64,000 nt of DNA from the NCBI GenBank assembly GCA_966250015.1, contig CBINFS010000010.1, positions 62,001 through 126,000 on the forward strand, written 5' to 3'. This document shows positions 18,079-28,043 of this stretch, piece after piece. Numbering within the stretch: the stretch's first letter is position 1; each line of letters opens with the position of its first letter. This DNA is from CBINFS01 sp966250015. Lineage in GTDB: Bacteria > Bacteroidota > Rhodothermia > Rhodothermales > DASSAV01. The notes below the pieces were generated by a model, which had not been told where the DNA came from, ran no database searches, and saw only the letters and a program-made list of their open reading frames with translations. The position numbers and the translations under genes are program-made.

Positions 18079-20148
18079 ATGTTCTTCAAAAGACCTTCGT
18101 CTCTCGTCTCGTTGATACGGTCGTTCCCCGTCGTTTTAGTGTTAATGCTCGGTTGTACAGGGGCGGCACAGGTTTCGACGAACGAACGGCACGCAGGCAC
18201 GCACCCTGGTCACGATTCAGTTGAAATCGTCCTTACGGAAGCTTCGTCTGCCACCACCGGCCAGCTGCGCACACCGGAGAAGCGCCCCATTCCAGCGCCA
18301 ATCGAGTTTCCCGAAGCTTTCCAGCGTGCGGTGGCGCGGGGCACTCGTACGAACGAAGGGCTACCCGGCAAGGATTACTGGCAGCAGGAGACTGACTACA
18401 CCATTACGGTAAAACTCTTTCCCGAGGAGAAAAAGCTCGAAGGATCGGGGAAGATCGTCTACGTAAACCGCTCCTTCGATGCCCTCGACGCGATCCACTT
18501 CGAGCTCGCCATGAACCTTCACAAGGAAGGCACGATCAGGAACGAGGAAGCAGAGATCACGGGAGGCGTTCAAATATCAAGCGTACGTATCGACGGCGTC
18601 CCGTTGAAGGAGAACGACTTCGGAGGATCCCGATACTTCGTTATCGGGACTCAGCTCGTCGTCGTACCAGCAGATCCGATTGCGCCGGGTGCATCGATCA
18701 CCATCGGGATCGACTGGTCCTTTCTCATACCGCAGGCGGGGGCCGGTGAACGCATGGGGTACAGCAAGGACGATCTTCTATTCCTCGCTTACTGGTACCC
18801 CATCGTCTCTGTTTACGACGACGTCGAAGGCTGGCACACCGATCCGTTCCTCAGCCGTTCTGAGTTTTACTCCGGCTTCGGGGATTACGACGTGACCATC
18901 GACGTACCACCTGGATGGATCGTATTGGCGACTGGTGAGCTGGCGAACGCCCCCGAAGTGCTGGCGCCGGACGTCTACAAGCGGATGATTCGGGCGTACG
19001 AAAGCGACGAACCGCTTCGGATCCTCGAACCCTCCCAGTTCGACCAGCCGGTTACGCTCGCCGATGAAAACGGCCGTGTACTTTGGCAGTATCGAGCCGA
19101 AAAAGTCAGGGACTTCACGTTCAGCCTGTCTCGAAATGCCTTCTGGGAGGGGTCTCGCGCTTCTGTTGGAGACCGGGACGGAGACGGCGTGACCGACTAC
19201 ACCCGCATCAACAGTGTCTACCGTCCGAACGCAACCCGTTGGGTAAAGGCGTCGGCTTATCAGCAAAGTGCGATTTCGTTCCTTTCCGAGTTCACGGGAT
19301 TGCCATATCCCTGGCCGCACATGACCGCAGTCGAAGGTGCGGGCATCATCGGAGGTGGAATGGAGTTTCCCATGATGACGTTGATCGGCGACTACAGTGC
19401 AGCGGGGGACGAAGCGCTCCAGAGCGTCATCATACACGAGCTGGCCCACATGTGGATCCCGATGATCATCAGCACCAATGAACGTCGGCACGCGTGGTTC
19501 GACGAAGGAACGACGACGTTCACCGAGAATCAAACCAAGAACGCGCTGATACCGGGACAGCCGCACGACCTGCCGGACCAGGTCACGTACGTCTACATGG
19601 CACGCTCCGGCATCGAGGGCGAAATCATGCGGTGGTCCGACTATCACTACACGCCTGCCGCTTACCTCATAGCGTCCTACCCGAAACCCGCCACCGTGCT
19701 CGTTGCCCTTCGGGGAGTCCTCGGAGAAGAGACCTTCATGAAGGCGTACCGATCCTTCATCGAGACCTGGGCTTTTAAACACCCCACTCCGTACGACTTT
19801 TTCAACACGTTCGAACGGGTAAGCGGGCAGGACCTCGACTGGTTCTGGAGGACCTGGTTCTTTGAGACCTGGAAGCTCGACCACGCCGTCGCGTCCGTAG
19901 ATCGGAAAGGTCGCGTCACGGACATCCACATCCAGGACCTCGGCAAGGCGCCCATGCCCGTCGATCTCAAAATCACGTTGGACAACGGCAACACCCTCCA
20001 TCGGCGCCTTCCGGTTGAAACGTGGCTATCCGGAGCGACGGACGCCGTCGTAACGATCGACAGCGACAGCCCCGTCCGTCGAGTCGAAATCGATCCCGAT
20101 CACCGCTTTCCAGACGTCAACCGGATGAACAACGCCTGGGAGCGATGA
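18079..20148 (+). CDS. M1 family zinc aminopeptidase, lipoprotein
   Basis: 689 residues from the ATG at 18079; a TTG at 18067 would add four. The signal sequence ends in a lipobox (VLVLMLGC), so it is membrane-anchored outside the cytoplasm. The catalytic motif is HELAHMW followed after 18 residues by Glu in WFDEGTTTF, the standard HExxHx18E zinc site. The exopeptidase motif GxMEN is replaced by GGGMEFP, as in other M1 proteins of this phylum. A beta-rich N-terminal domain (about 90-290) precedes the catalytic domain; a C-terminal beta domain follows. It converges with the YdiJ-like gene, with only 15 bp between the stops. Confidence 0.94.
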   Translation: MFFKRPSSLVSLIRSFPVVLVLMLGCTGAAQVSTNERHAGTHPGHDSVEIVLTEASSATTGQLRTPEKRPIPAPIEFPEAFQRAVARGTRTNEGLPGKDYWQQETDYTITVKLFPEEKKLEGSGKIVYVNRSFDALDAIHFELAMNLHKEGTIRNEEAEITGGVQISSVRIDGVPLKENDFGGSRYFVIGTQLVVVPADPIAPGASITIGIDWSFLIPQAGAGERMGYSKDDLLFLAYWYPIVSVYDDVEGWHTDPFLSRSEFYSGFGDYDVTIDVPPGWIVLATGELANAPEVLAPDVYKRMIRAYESDEPLRILEPSQFDQPVTLADENGRVLWQYRAEKVRDFTFSLSRNAFWEGSRASVGDRDGDGVTDYTRINSVYRPNATRWVKASAYQQSAISFLSEFTGLPYPWPHMTAVEGAGIIGGGMEFPMMTLIGDYSAAGDEALQSVIIHELAHMWIPMIISTNERRHAWFDEGTTTFTENQTKNALIPGQPHDLPDQVTYVYMARSGIEGEIMRWSDYHYTPAAYLIASYPKPATVLVALRGVLGEETFMKAYRSFIETWAFKHPTPYDFFNTFERVSGQDLDWFWRTWFFETWKLDHAVASVDRKGRVTDIHIQDLGKAPMPVDLKITLDNGNTLHRRLPVETWLSGATDAVVTIDSDSPVRRVEIDPDHRFPDVNRMNNAWER

Positions 20149-20163
20149 TCGGATGGTTGGGCT

Positions 20164-23055
20164 TCAATCTGCCAGCGCATCGAGCAGGATTTCGGCGGGA
20201 TGAAGGGCAGCCCGGCCGGTCGTATCGTGGATCTGAGCCCGGCAAGACGTCCCGGCTGCTGCAATCAGCGTATCCGATGAAGCTGCCCGTACTGCAGGCG
20301 CCAGACGGCGCTCGGCCATCGCGATCGAAATGTCGTAGTGCTCTTTTTCGTACCCGAAGGCGCCCGCCATGCCGCAACAGCCCGAATCGACCGTCGTCAC
20401 GCGATATCCTGGAAGTGAAAGACAGGCTTCCGCCGGCCCCGTCCCGACGAGCGCCTTCTGATGGCAGTGCCCGTGCAAGAGAACGTCGACTGCGCCGCTC
20501 TCTTTCCAGCGGGTATCCTTGAATGCGCCTTCGTCCGCACGCCGGGCAACATACTCCTCGAAGGTAAGCGTCTGGCTCGCAAGCTGTTTGACGCGTAGAT
20601 CGCCGGGTAAAAGGGAAAGGTACTCGTCGCGGAAGGTCAGGATACAGCTTGGCTCCAGTCCAACGATGGGTAGTCCCTTCTCGACGAACGGATAGAGCTT
20701 ATCGGTGGTCGTCAGGGCGAGCTGCTGCGCTTCGTCGACGAGCCCCTTCGAGAGCAGCGTGCGCCCGCAGCATCCGTTGTCTTCGAGCACGATCACGTGG
20801 TGGCCCGTGGCCGCGAGAAACATTGCCGCAGCGCGAGCCACCTCGGGGTGATTGTAATTGTAAAAGGTGTCGGCAAAGAGGACGACCTCAGGCCCGTCCG
20901 TCGGCCACGTCTGCTTTTGAAACCATCGAGAGAACGGTTCGGCAGCAAAAGGCGGGAGGCTCCGTTTTTCGCTGATCCCCATCGTCTTCTCAAGCACCTT
21001 GAGGACGGGCCGTTGCCGGTTTACCCAATTGACCACGCCGGCGGGCTTGCCCGATAAGCGCCGGGCAAGCTTCGGCATATTGGCGAAGAGCCTCGTCCTG
21101 AGCGGCATCTTGTTGGCAGCCCAGTACTTGCTCAGCCACTCCGTTTTGATCTTCGCCATGTCGACGTTCGAGGGGCACTCGGCCTTACACCCTTTGCACT
21201 GGACGCAAAGCTCAAGCACCTGGTACATCCGCTCGCTCGTGAACTCTTCGGGAGGCAACATGCCGGACATGGCGGCACGAAGCGCGTTGGCGCGTCCGCG
21301 CGTCGAGTGCTCTTCCTCACGTGTGACCATGAAGCTCGGGCACATCGTCCCGGTAAGCATCTTTCTACACGCGCCGTTACCATTGCACAGCTCGACAGCC
21401 GCAGCGAACCCACCTGCATCGGAGAAATCCATTTTTTCGTGGACCGGGATCGTCCGATAATTCGGGCCGTACCGCAGGTTCTCCGTCATGGACGGCGCGT
21501 CTACCTTCTTCCCGGGGTTCAGGATACCCAAGGGATCGAAAATCGCCTTGACCTGTCGATAAACGTCGTAAAGCTCCCGGCCGAGCAGCGGTTCGTTGAG
21601 CCAGCTCCGCGCCAGCCCGTCGCCGTGCTCAGACGATACCGCGCCCCCGTACTTGCGCACGAGCTCCATGGACGCCCACGAGATCTCCCGCATCTTCTGC
21701 ACCTCGGCGGCGTCCTTCGTGTTGATGAAAGGGCGAACGTGTAGCGTCCCGGCCGAGGCGTGGGCGTACATGGCCGCGTGCGTGCCGGTCCGTTCAAAGA
21801 TTTCCTCGAGTCCGTCGATGTAATCGGCGAGGTGTTCGACCGGCACCGACGCGTCCTCGATGAACGCGACCGGGACGTAATCCCCCTTGACGCCCATGAT
21901 CAGGCCGAGCCCTTCCTTCCGGACGTTCCAGACGTTTTTGATCTGTGAAGGCGTAACGGCGCGGACGACCGCGTACCCATGCCCGGTCTCACGCAGGATT
22001 CGGTCGAGCTCGTCCAGCTTTCCTTCCAGCTCCGTTTCAGACTCTCCGTAATATTCGGTAATCAAAACCGAGCCGGGGTCGCCCGTGATGAAGGTGAGCT
22101 GTTTTGCAAAACCCGGCGCTTTTCGCGCCTGTTCGATCGCCACTCCGTCGAAGAGCTCGATCGCGGACGGATTGGTCCTCAGTATGGTCGTAACGGCAAG
22201 CAGGGACTCACGACGTGTCCGAAAATGTACGACGCCCAGGGCAGTCTTTTTAGGAGACGGAACGAGCGATAGAGTCAGGCTCGTCACCACGGCGAGGGTG
22301 CCCTCGCTGCCGCAGATCAGCTGCGCCAGGTTTCGTTCCTTTTCGTCGAGCAGATATTCGAGGCGATAGCCGCTGTTTCGGCGCCAGTGTCTGGGGGTAT
22401 CCCGGCGGATGACTTCCTCTTTTTCTGAAAGTAAGCGGTCGATCTGTGCGTATATACGCCCTTCCAGTCCGTTCATCTGCCCGCGTGAGCGAAACGCATC
22501 TGGCGAAAGACCGCTGAAGTGTGCCGCTGAGCCGTCCGATAGCAACACCTCAGCCTCCTTGATATGCCGGATGACGTTTCCATACATCAGGGAGTGGGTG
22601 CCGGTGGCGTTGTTAGCCATCATCCCGCCGAGGGTAGCCCGGTTGCTGCTCGCCGGGTCAGGCCCCACCATCAACCCGTGCGGGCGTAACTGCTCGCTGA
22701 GGTGATCGAGGACGAGCCCGGGCCGTACGCGGACCCACTGCTCTTCCAGGTTCAGCTCGAGGACGTCGTCCAGATAGCGGGAGAAATCGATGACGAGTGC
22801 GGCGCCGACAGTCTGGCCCGCCAGCGATGACCCTCCACCGCGAGCCAGTATAGGGATTTCGTACCGATTTGCCTCTTCGATCGCAGCCTGAACGTCGTCA
22901 ATGCTCCGCGGAACGAGCACCGCCAGCGGCATGATCTTGTACAGGCTGGCGTCGGTGGCGTAGAGCGCCCGGGTCATCGAATCGGTACGAAGGTCACCCG
23001 TGATCCGCGCCCCCAAGGACGCCGTAAAATCGGCTAATGACTCTACGGAAGACAT
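20164..23055 (-). CDS. FAD-linked and Fe-S dehydrogenase, YdiJ / D-2-hydroxyacid type
   Basis: 963 residues from the ATG at 23055, chosen because AGAGG lies 9 nt upstream; a frame from 23115 is open but lacks a ribosome site. The N-terminal half (about 30-480) is a PCMH-type FAD-binding oxidase (IPILARGGGSSLAGQTVG; GGMMANNATGTHSLMYG; a late HGDGLARSWL). The middle carries a ferredoxin-like site, CVQCKGCKAEC, while the other cluster site is degenerate (NGNGACRKML). The C-terminal part has two CCG-type domains (EDNGCCGRTLL; VDSGCCGMAGAFG). Such fused proteins oxidise D-2-hydroxyglutarate or D-lactate and pass electrons to quinone. The exact substrate cannot be read from the sequence. Confidence 0.92.
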   Translation of the reverse strand: MSSVESLADFTASLGARITGDLRTDSMTRALYATDASLYKIMPLAVLVPRSIDDVQAAIEEANRYEIPILARGGGSSLAGQTVGAALVIDFSRYLDDVLELNLEEQWVRVRPGLVLDHLSEQLRPHGLMVGPDPASSNRATLGGMMANNATGTHSLMYGNVIRHIKEAEVLLSDGSAAHFSGLSPDAFRSRGQMNGLEGRIYAQIDRLLSEKEEVIRRDTPRHWRRNSGYRLEYLLDEKERNLAQLICGSEGTLAVVTSLTLSLVPSPKKTALGVVHFRTRRESLLAVTTILRTNPSAIELFDGVAIEQARKAPGFAKQLTFITGDPGSVLITEYYGESETELEGKLDELDRILRETGHGYAVVRAVTPSQIKNVWNVRKEGLGLIMGVKGDYVPVAFIEDASVPVEHLADYIDGLEEIFERTGTHAAMYAHASAGTLHVRPFINTKDAAEVQKMREISWASMELVRKYGGAVSSEHGDGLARSWLNEPLLGRELYDVYRQVKAIFDPLGILNPGKKVDAPSMTENLRYGPNYRTIPVHEKMDFSDAGGFAAAVELCNGNGACRKMLTGTMCPSFMVTREEEHSTRGRANALRAAMSGMLPPEEFTSERMYQVLELCVQCKGCKAECPSNVDMAKIKTEWLSKYWAANKMPLRTRLFANMPKLARRLSGKPAGVVNWVNRQRPVLKVLEKTMGISEKRSLPPFAAEPFSRWFQKQTWPTDGPEVVLFADTFYNYNHPEVARAAAMFLAATGHHVIVLEDNGCCGRTLLSKGLVDEAQQLALTTTDKLYPFVEKGLPIVGLEPSCILTFRDEYLSLLPGDLRVKQLASQTLTFEEYVARRADEGAFKDTRWKESGAVDVLLHGHCHQKALVGTGPAEACLSLPGYRVTTVDSGCCGMAGAFGYEKEHYDISIAMAERRLAPAVRAASSDTLIAAAGTSCRAQIHDTTGRAALHPAEILLDALAD

Positions 23056-23145
23056 AGAAATAGCCTCTGATCTATCAAACCATAAACCCGGCGGAATCGC
23101 TTTCACTCCGGTCAATCCAGACCGGGTGCTCTAAAAAAGGTACGT

Positions 23146-24543
23146 TCAGAGCTCGAGCGGAACGCCGTGTTCAGGAAGATAAACCTCCGTATCCGGATAG
23201 AAAAAGCGAAGATTGTCCGACATCCAGGTACGGGCAGACGCTTCACCGTGCACGAGGACAATTTTTTTAGGTTTGAGCATCTCCACGATCTCGATCAGAT
23301 CGCGCCGGTGGCTGTGGCCGCTGAAGCGGAAACGTTGCACTTCACAGTTGACCACCTGCGGTTCGGCGCCGTTACTCAAGATTACCTCGGCGCCCTTGCC
23401 TTTTGCTCCGGCTTCCATCAACCGGTGCGCCGGCGAGTCCTCTTTGGCAAACCCGACGAAGAAAACGGCATTTTTCTCGTCGCCGATCATCTGTTGGGCG
23501 AGCTGGTACGAGAGCGTCCTTTCGAACATCATCCCGCTCCCTGCAATGTGAATCCCCGGTTCGCCGAGCACGGCCAGCTTGGCGGCTTCACCGCGAGGAA
23601 GCCGCTTCTGTTCGACGCCGAAGACCTGAAAGTCAGGATTGAGCCGGGGCGTAACGTAGCGGGTCTTGTCGTATAGATCGGCCACCGCGCGCATCGAGCC
23701 CGCCGTATAGACCGGAACTTCGTCCGGAATCACCCCCCTTTTTTTGTACCGATCGATCAAGGCGAGGATTTCCTGAGCGCGGCCCAGCGCGAAGGCCGGC
23801 ACCAGAACGCTCCCGCCACGCTTGACGACGGCGGCAACGGCCTCGGCAAAACGCTCCTCCTCGGCACGCCGCGTCGTCAGCTCAGCCTCAGGATCCGCGG
23901 CGAGCGTGGACTCAAGCACAAGTACGTCTACCGGTTCTTCAGGATATTCGCCGCCCGGAATGATGAACTGCGACCGCATGTTCGTATCACTCGTATAGAA
24001 CAGCCGGCGACTCGCCCCACCTTCCTCGAAGCTCAATAGCACTCCGGCTGCCCCGAGAATGTGCCCGGCATTGTAGAATCGCGCCGTTATGGGTGGTTGC
24101 GGCCGAATACCAGTCAGGTTGAAGTCCGTGCCGAGCTCGTGCGTCAGGTAGAGGTACGAGTAAACACCGAGCTCTTCTTCATTGTAAAGCGGTTCAAAGG
24201 CAGACGAGCCTTCCTTGAACTTGCGCTTTTGCAGGCGCATCGACGACAGCAACATGTACTCCGCCAGATCCCGGGTGACCGGCGTCATGTGGACCAGCAC
24301 GTGCGGGAATTGTTGGATGACGTTCGGAAGTGCGCCGACGTGGTCGTGATGGGCGTGGGTAACGACGACGTGGTCGACGTACCAGTCCGTGTTCTGCCTG
24401 ATGAGATCAAACCGCGGCAGCGAGTTTGGCCCGTCTTCTTCCGGATCGGCCCCGGCATCCAGCAAAATGCCCGTCTCCTGCACCTTTACGAAATGACAGC
24501 TCGCACCAATGTCGTCGGTGTCCCCCAGAGAAAGAAAAATCAT
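23146..24543 (-). CDS. Beta-CASP metallo-beta-lactamase-fold hydrolase (RNA-processing type)
   Basis: 465 residues from the ATG at 24543 (an ATG at 24558 is also possible). The MBL zinc motif is THAHHDHVGALP (about residue 75); further ligands are in AGHILGAAGV and YTSDTNMRSQ. The beta-CASP insert is recognisable by VLVPAFALGRAQEILALI and AGSMRAVADLY, and the RMMBL C-terminus by FSGHSHRRDLIEIV and VLVHGEA. Family members are endo/exonucleases acting on RNA (CPSF73/RNase J superfamily), so mRNA or rRNA processing is the likely role. It is transcribed away from the NAPE-PLD-like gene. Confidence 0.92.
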   Translation of the reverse strand: MIFLSLGDTDDIGASCHFVKVQETGILLDAGADPEEDGPNSLPRFDLIRQNTDWYVDHVVVTHAHHDHVGALPNVIQQFPHVLVHMTPVTRDLAEYMLLSSMRLQKRKFKEGSSAFEPLYNEEELGVYSYLYLTHELGTDFNLTGIRPQPPITARFYNAGHILGAAGVLLSFEEGGASRRLFYTSDTNMRSQFIIPGGEYPEEPVDVLVLESTLAADPEAELTTRRAEEERFAEAVAAVVKRGGSVLVPAFALGRAQEILALIDRYKKRGVIPDEVPVYTAGSMRAVADLYDKTRYVTPRLNPDFQVFGVEQKRLPRGEAAKLAVLGEPGIHIAGSGMMFERTLSYQLAQQMIGDEKNAVFFVGFAKEDSPAHRLMEAGAKGKGAEVILSNGAEPQVVNCEVQRFRFSGHSHRRDLIEIVEMLKPKKIVLVHGEASARTWMSDNLRFFYPDTEVYLPEHGVPLEL

Positions 24544-24676
24544 GTGATTGGCATACAAAAGAAACGAGTTACATCAGCCGGCATTTCGCTCAGTACACGC
24601 TGCTGCATTTTGACAGCAATCTCTCAAAAACAGGCCGTTGGGGTAATTGTTTCGACTCTTTTTTAACACGCTTCCA

Positions 24677-24703
24677 TGCCCTGAAACCGGCTTTTCCAGG
24701 GCA
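24677..24703 (+). other. Hairpin in the divergent leader between two MBL-fold genes
   Basis: A 7-bp stem (TGCCCTG/CAGGGCA) lies 64 bp upstream of the NAPE-PLD-like start and is followed after 7-8 nt by a short T run (CTTTTTTCTTG). No plus-strand gene precedes it, so it could be a leader or attenuator rather than a normal terminator. Confidence 0.35.
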
Positions 24704-24766
24704 CGTTAGAACTTTTTTCTTGTCGGGGGATCGTTCAATTTTTCAAGGACGAATTTCCGGATCTTC

Positions 24767-25915
24767 ATGCAGTTGAGCACCCTGCCTGTTTTACTTTTTG
24801 TTCTGACGCTGGCACTGACGGATCTCGTGTGTTCAGATTTGTACGGCAAAAAATCGGTGAGTGCGGGCATGACCGTGTCGGTCAAGGACCACCCCTGGTA
24901 CGATCAACGTCACCACCGGGGTTCGAGGGGATTTCAGAACGTCTGGGGAGATGCCCGGGAGGTACCGCCACTGAAAGCCGTGAAGTGGATGTTGACACAT
25001 TCCTTCATCGATAAGGTGAACGTACCTGCGCCCGTCATAGAACCGGCAATGGACGAGCTGCGGACCGTCCCCGGCCGCCTTCGCCTCACCTGGCTCGGCC
25101 ACTCAACGGTGCTCGTCCAGACGCCCGAGCTCACCCTGTTGACCGATCCCATGTTCAGCGAGCGGGCCAGCCCCTTTTCGTTTGCGGGGCCCGACCGCAA
25201 GGCAGCCCTTCCGCTCGATCCTCACGAGCTGCCCCGAATTGACGTCGTGCTCATATCCCACGACCACTACGACCACCTCGACAAGCAGAGCATCCGGTTA
25301 CTCGAAGAGGATCACGCGCCACTCTTCGTCGTACCGCTCGGCGTGGGCGACATCATTCGTGACGTCGGAGGCCGAAGAGTCGTCGAGCTCGACTGGTGGC
25401 AGTACGTCGACGTCCAGGGGCTTCGATTTCACTGCACGCCTGCAAAGCACTTCTCGGGTAGGGGAATCTTCGGCCGTGACGGCACGCTCTGGGCCAGCTG
25501 GTACGTTGAAAGCCTCGAACGCGACCTCCGCCTGTACTACGGCGGGGACACCGGCTATGCCTCCCACTTCACTGAAATCCGCGAACGGCTCGGCGCTCCG
25601 GAGGTAGCGTTGCTTCCCATCGGCGCCTACGAACCCCGCTGGTTCATGGAAGCCGTCCACGTCAACCCTGAAGAGGCCGTTCAGGCTTTCCAAGATCTCG
25701 GCGCCGACTACCTCATTCCGGTCCACTGGGGCACGTTCGACATGGCGGACGAACCGATCCAGCAACCTGCCGAAGAGGTTCGCCGGTTCGCACAGGACGC
25801 AGGCATCACCGAGAAGCTACACGTTCTGGACATCGGCGGCAGCTTTTGGCCGGCGGATACAAAGCCCATCCCCGCACCTTCAAACGAAGCCGGTACGAAA
25901 TCCCACCCGGAGTGA
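24767..25915 (+). CDS. MBL-fold hydrolase, NAPE-PLD / UlaG-like
   Basis: 382 residues with an N-terminal export signal (LPVLLFVLTLALTDLVC, possible lipidation at Cys). The MBL core has TWLGHSTVLVQ, the zinc motif SHDHYDHLD, CTPAKHFSGRG, YYGGDTGYA and VHWGTFDM. The flanking FQNVWGD stretch and PIGAYEPRWFM are typical of N-acyl-phosphatidylethanolamine phospholipase D-like proteins. Exported members probably act on phospholipids or lipid-like esters. It converges with the aldolase gene, only 11 bp between stops. Confidence 0.92.
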   Translation: MQLSTLPVLLFVLTLALTDLVCSDLYGKKSVSAGMTVSVKDHPWYDQRHHRGSRGFQNVWGDAREVPPLKAVKWMLTHSFIDKVNVPAPVIEPAMDELRTVPGRLRLTWLGHSTVLVQTPELTLLTDPMFSERASPFSFAGPDRKAALPLDPHELPRIDVVLISHDHYDHLDKQSIRLLEEDHAPLFVVPLGVGDIIRDVGGRRVVELDWWQYVDVQGLRFHCTPAKHFSGRGIFGRDGTLWASWYVESLERDLRLYYGGDTGYASHFTEIRERLGAPEVALLPIGAYEPRWFMEAVHVNPEEAVQAFQDLGADYLIPVHWGTFDMADEPIQQPAEEVRRFAQDAGITEKLHVLDIGGSFWPADTKPIPAPSNEAGTKSHPE

Positions 25916-25926
25916 ATGACCGGTAG

Positions 25927-26607
25927 TTACCGCCCGTTTGCTTCGACTTCAGCCTGAATCGCCGCCTTGTAGGCCTTCCAGTCAGCAAGGAAGCGCTCGA
26001 GCCCGATGTCGGTCAGCGGGTGCTTGATCAGCTGCTTGAGGACCTTGAACGGCATCGTCGCAACGTGGGCGCCGGCCAACGCCGCTTCTACCACGTGCAT
26101 CGGGTGACGAATAGAAGCCGCGAGAACCTGCGTTTCAAAGTCGTAATTGTCGTAAATCTGCACGATCTGGCGGATAAGCTCGTTGCCGTCCGTCGAGATG
26201 TCGTCGAGGCGGCCAATGAACGGGCTGATGTACTTTGCGCCGGCTTTTGCCGCGACAATCGCCTGTGTCGGGGAGAAGCAAAGCGTGCAGTTGACAGGGA
26301 TACCTTCAGCCTTGAGGGCCTTGATCGCTTTGATCCCTTCGAGTATCAGGGGAACCTTGACGACGACGTTTTTGTGAATCTTGGCCAGGACGTGGGCTTC
26401 CTCCATGATGCCGTCGAAGTCGGTAGCCGTCACCTCGGCCGACACGTCTCCGTCAACCATCTCACAGATCGTGTAGATGTGCTCGTGAAAGTCCTTTCCC
26501 CCGGCGGCTCGAACGAGCGACGGGTTGGTTGTGACGCCGTCGAGCACCCCCATGTCATTCGCTTCCCGAATCTCGTCGAGATTGGCCGTATCGACAAAAA
26601 ACTTCAT
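25927..26607 (-). CDS. fsa: Fructose-6-phosphate aldolase / transaldolase family
   Basis: 226 residues, the length of the short transaldolase (FSA/TalC) subfamily. It starts MKFFVDTANLDEIREA and carries the class I aldolase Lys in NVVVKVPLI (about residue 85), LCFSPTQA and SPFIGRLDDI. These proteins are cytoplasmic (beta/alpha)8 barrels that interconvert fructose-6-P, dihydroxyacetone and glyceraldehyde-3-P or act as transaldolase; which activity applies cannot be read reliably. The gene stands alone. Confidence 0.93.
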   Translation of the reverse strand: MKFFVDTANLDEIREANDMGVLDGVTTNPSLVRAAGGKDFHEHIYTICEMVDGDVSAEVTATDFDGIMEEAHVLAKIHKNVVVKVPLILEGIKAIKALKAEGIPVNCTLCFSPTQAIVAAKAGAKYISPFIGRLDDISTDGNELIRQIVQIYDNYDFETQVLAASIRHPMHVVEAALAGAHVATMPFKVLKQLIKHPLTDIGLERFLADWKAYKAAIQAEVEANGR

Positions 26608-26777
26608 GATCCTTGATTATTTTGAGTTTAGAAGGAGCATCGTTCGCATTTGCTCCAAAAGTATAAAATAAAACGGAGATAACTACATCACCACAAGTAC
26701 CATCCTTCCACGTACTTGCCGTTCTGTTGCGAGCCAATGCCTTGCAAGTTACTCCTTATACCTTGTGGAACCAGCGT

Positions 26778-28043
26778 ATGATTCTTTGTTTGTTTGAAGA
26801 CGACCAGGTTGCACATCTAGAGCCCCTTACGTTGACGCGGGCGGTATACCACCTTCACCTCGGCGTATCGACACTCGCAGAAACAACCCGGTATCACTTT
26901 GGAAACACCGAAACGGTTCAACATTGCCGCACCGAGCTGCGCGCCGTAACGGCAGAGGAACAACCCTGGCCGCTCGAATTACCCGAAGGGGCCGACGTTT
27001 TGTTCGTAAATGGACGCCTCGTTCTGAATCAGGGTCCCTTGCTTGACCGGCTTAAAATGGCCGCGCGCCCGGGCGAGCCACCCCGGTTATTCGTCCAGGG
27101 CGACGAACTCGTTGCGGCCTGGATCCCGTCGGCGCGAGCCTCTCTGCTCGATGCCCGGGCAATCACCCGCGCCACGTTCGAAGGAGTACCCGAAGAACGG
27201 GTCGAGGGCGCACGCCTGATCGGCCGCCTGTGGCACCTCATCCGGGAGCTCGCCACGGAAATCGTGAGTGGATACGAGCGGCTAACCCGCAACGTGAACG
27301 TTTTGGAACGAGAGGGTGTGCGTATTTCTCCCGGAGCGATCCTCGCCGAGCCGGAGCGCATCTACACGGGACCGGGAGTCACCATTCGTCCCGGAGCCAT
27401 TCTGAATGCCGAAAACGGCCCCATCTACGTCGGATCGGACTCAACCATATTTGAAGGCGCCGTCATTCGCGGCCCCACGTACATCGGCCCCCGTTGCGAG
27501 ATACGAACGGGCGCGAACATCGAGGGCAGCTCATTCGGCTACTACTGCAAGCTGGGCGGTGAAATCCTCAACTCCGTTTTCCATTCGCTATCGAGCAAAC
27601 CCCACGCAGGTTTCCTTGGACATGCGTACATCGGCCGCTGGTGCAACCTCGGAGCGGAAACGAATAACTCGAACCTGCGCAACGACTATAGCTTCGTCAA
27701 GATCTACAACAGCGTGATCAAAGGGTTCGAGATCAGCGACCAGAACTTCCTCGGGGTGTTCATGGGCGACCACGCGAAGTGCGGCATCACGACGATGTAC
27801 AACACGGGCACGGTGGTGGGCACATTCTGCAACCTGTTCGGAGCGGGTTTCCACGCGCACTATCTGCCGCCGTTTACGTGGGGCGGCCCGAATGAGGGCG
27901 GCTATACGGACTACCGGATCGACAAGGCGCTGAAAGTGGCGGAGGTCGTCATGGCTCGACGGGGCCGCGTACTCACCGACGCCGAACGCGAGCTGCTGAC
28001 GGCGATCTACGAAGCCTCCCGCAACGAAGCCCCCCTCGCGTGA
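26778..28043 (+). CDS. GlmU-like sugar nucleotidyltransferase with left-handed beta-helix
   Basis: 421 residues from the ATG at 26778; the frame is open upstream to 26727, but the family begins MILCLFEDDQVAHLEPLTL. The N-terminal half is a shortened nucleotidyltransferase-like domain in which FVNGRLVLN replaces the usual sugar-nucleotide loop. The C-terminal half is a hexapeptide-repeat beta helix (GVRISPGAILAEPERI; GVTIRPGAILN; TYIGPRCEIRTGANIEG; RWCNLGAETNNSNLRN). This family, common in Bacteroidota, is annotated as a putative glucose-1-P or GlcNAc-1-P nucleotidyltransferase; substrate and activity are unproved. Transcription is isolated, and the repeat-rich region follows. Confidence 0.88.
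   Translation: MILCLFEDDQVAHLEPLTLTRAVYHLHLGVSTLAETTRYHFGNTETVQHCRTELRAVTAEEQPWPLELPEGADVLFVNGRLVLNQGPLLDRLKMAARPGEPPRLFVQGDELVAAWIPSARASLLDARAITRATFEGVPEERVEGARLIGRLWHLIRELATEIVSGYERLTRNVNVLEREGVRISPGAILAEPERIYTGPGVTIRPGAILNAENGPIYVGSDSTIFEGAVIRGPTYIGPRCEIRTGANIEGSSFGYYCKLGGEILNSVFHSLSSKPHAGFLGHAYIGRWCNLGAETNNSNLRNDYSFVKIYNSVIKGFEISDQNFLGVFMGDHAKCGITTMYNTGTVVGTFCNLFGAGFHAHYLPPFTWGGPNEGGYTDYRIDKALKVAEVVMARRGRVLTDAERELLTAIYEASRNEAPLA

Noticed and set aside
18778..20001. 407-codon minus-strand frame
   Set aside because: It lies wholly antisense to the M1 aminopeptidase, whose motifs are intact; its translation has no domain.
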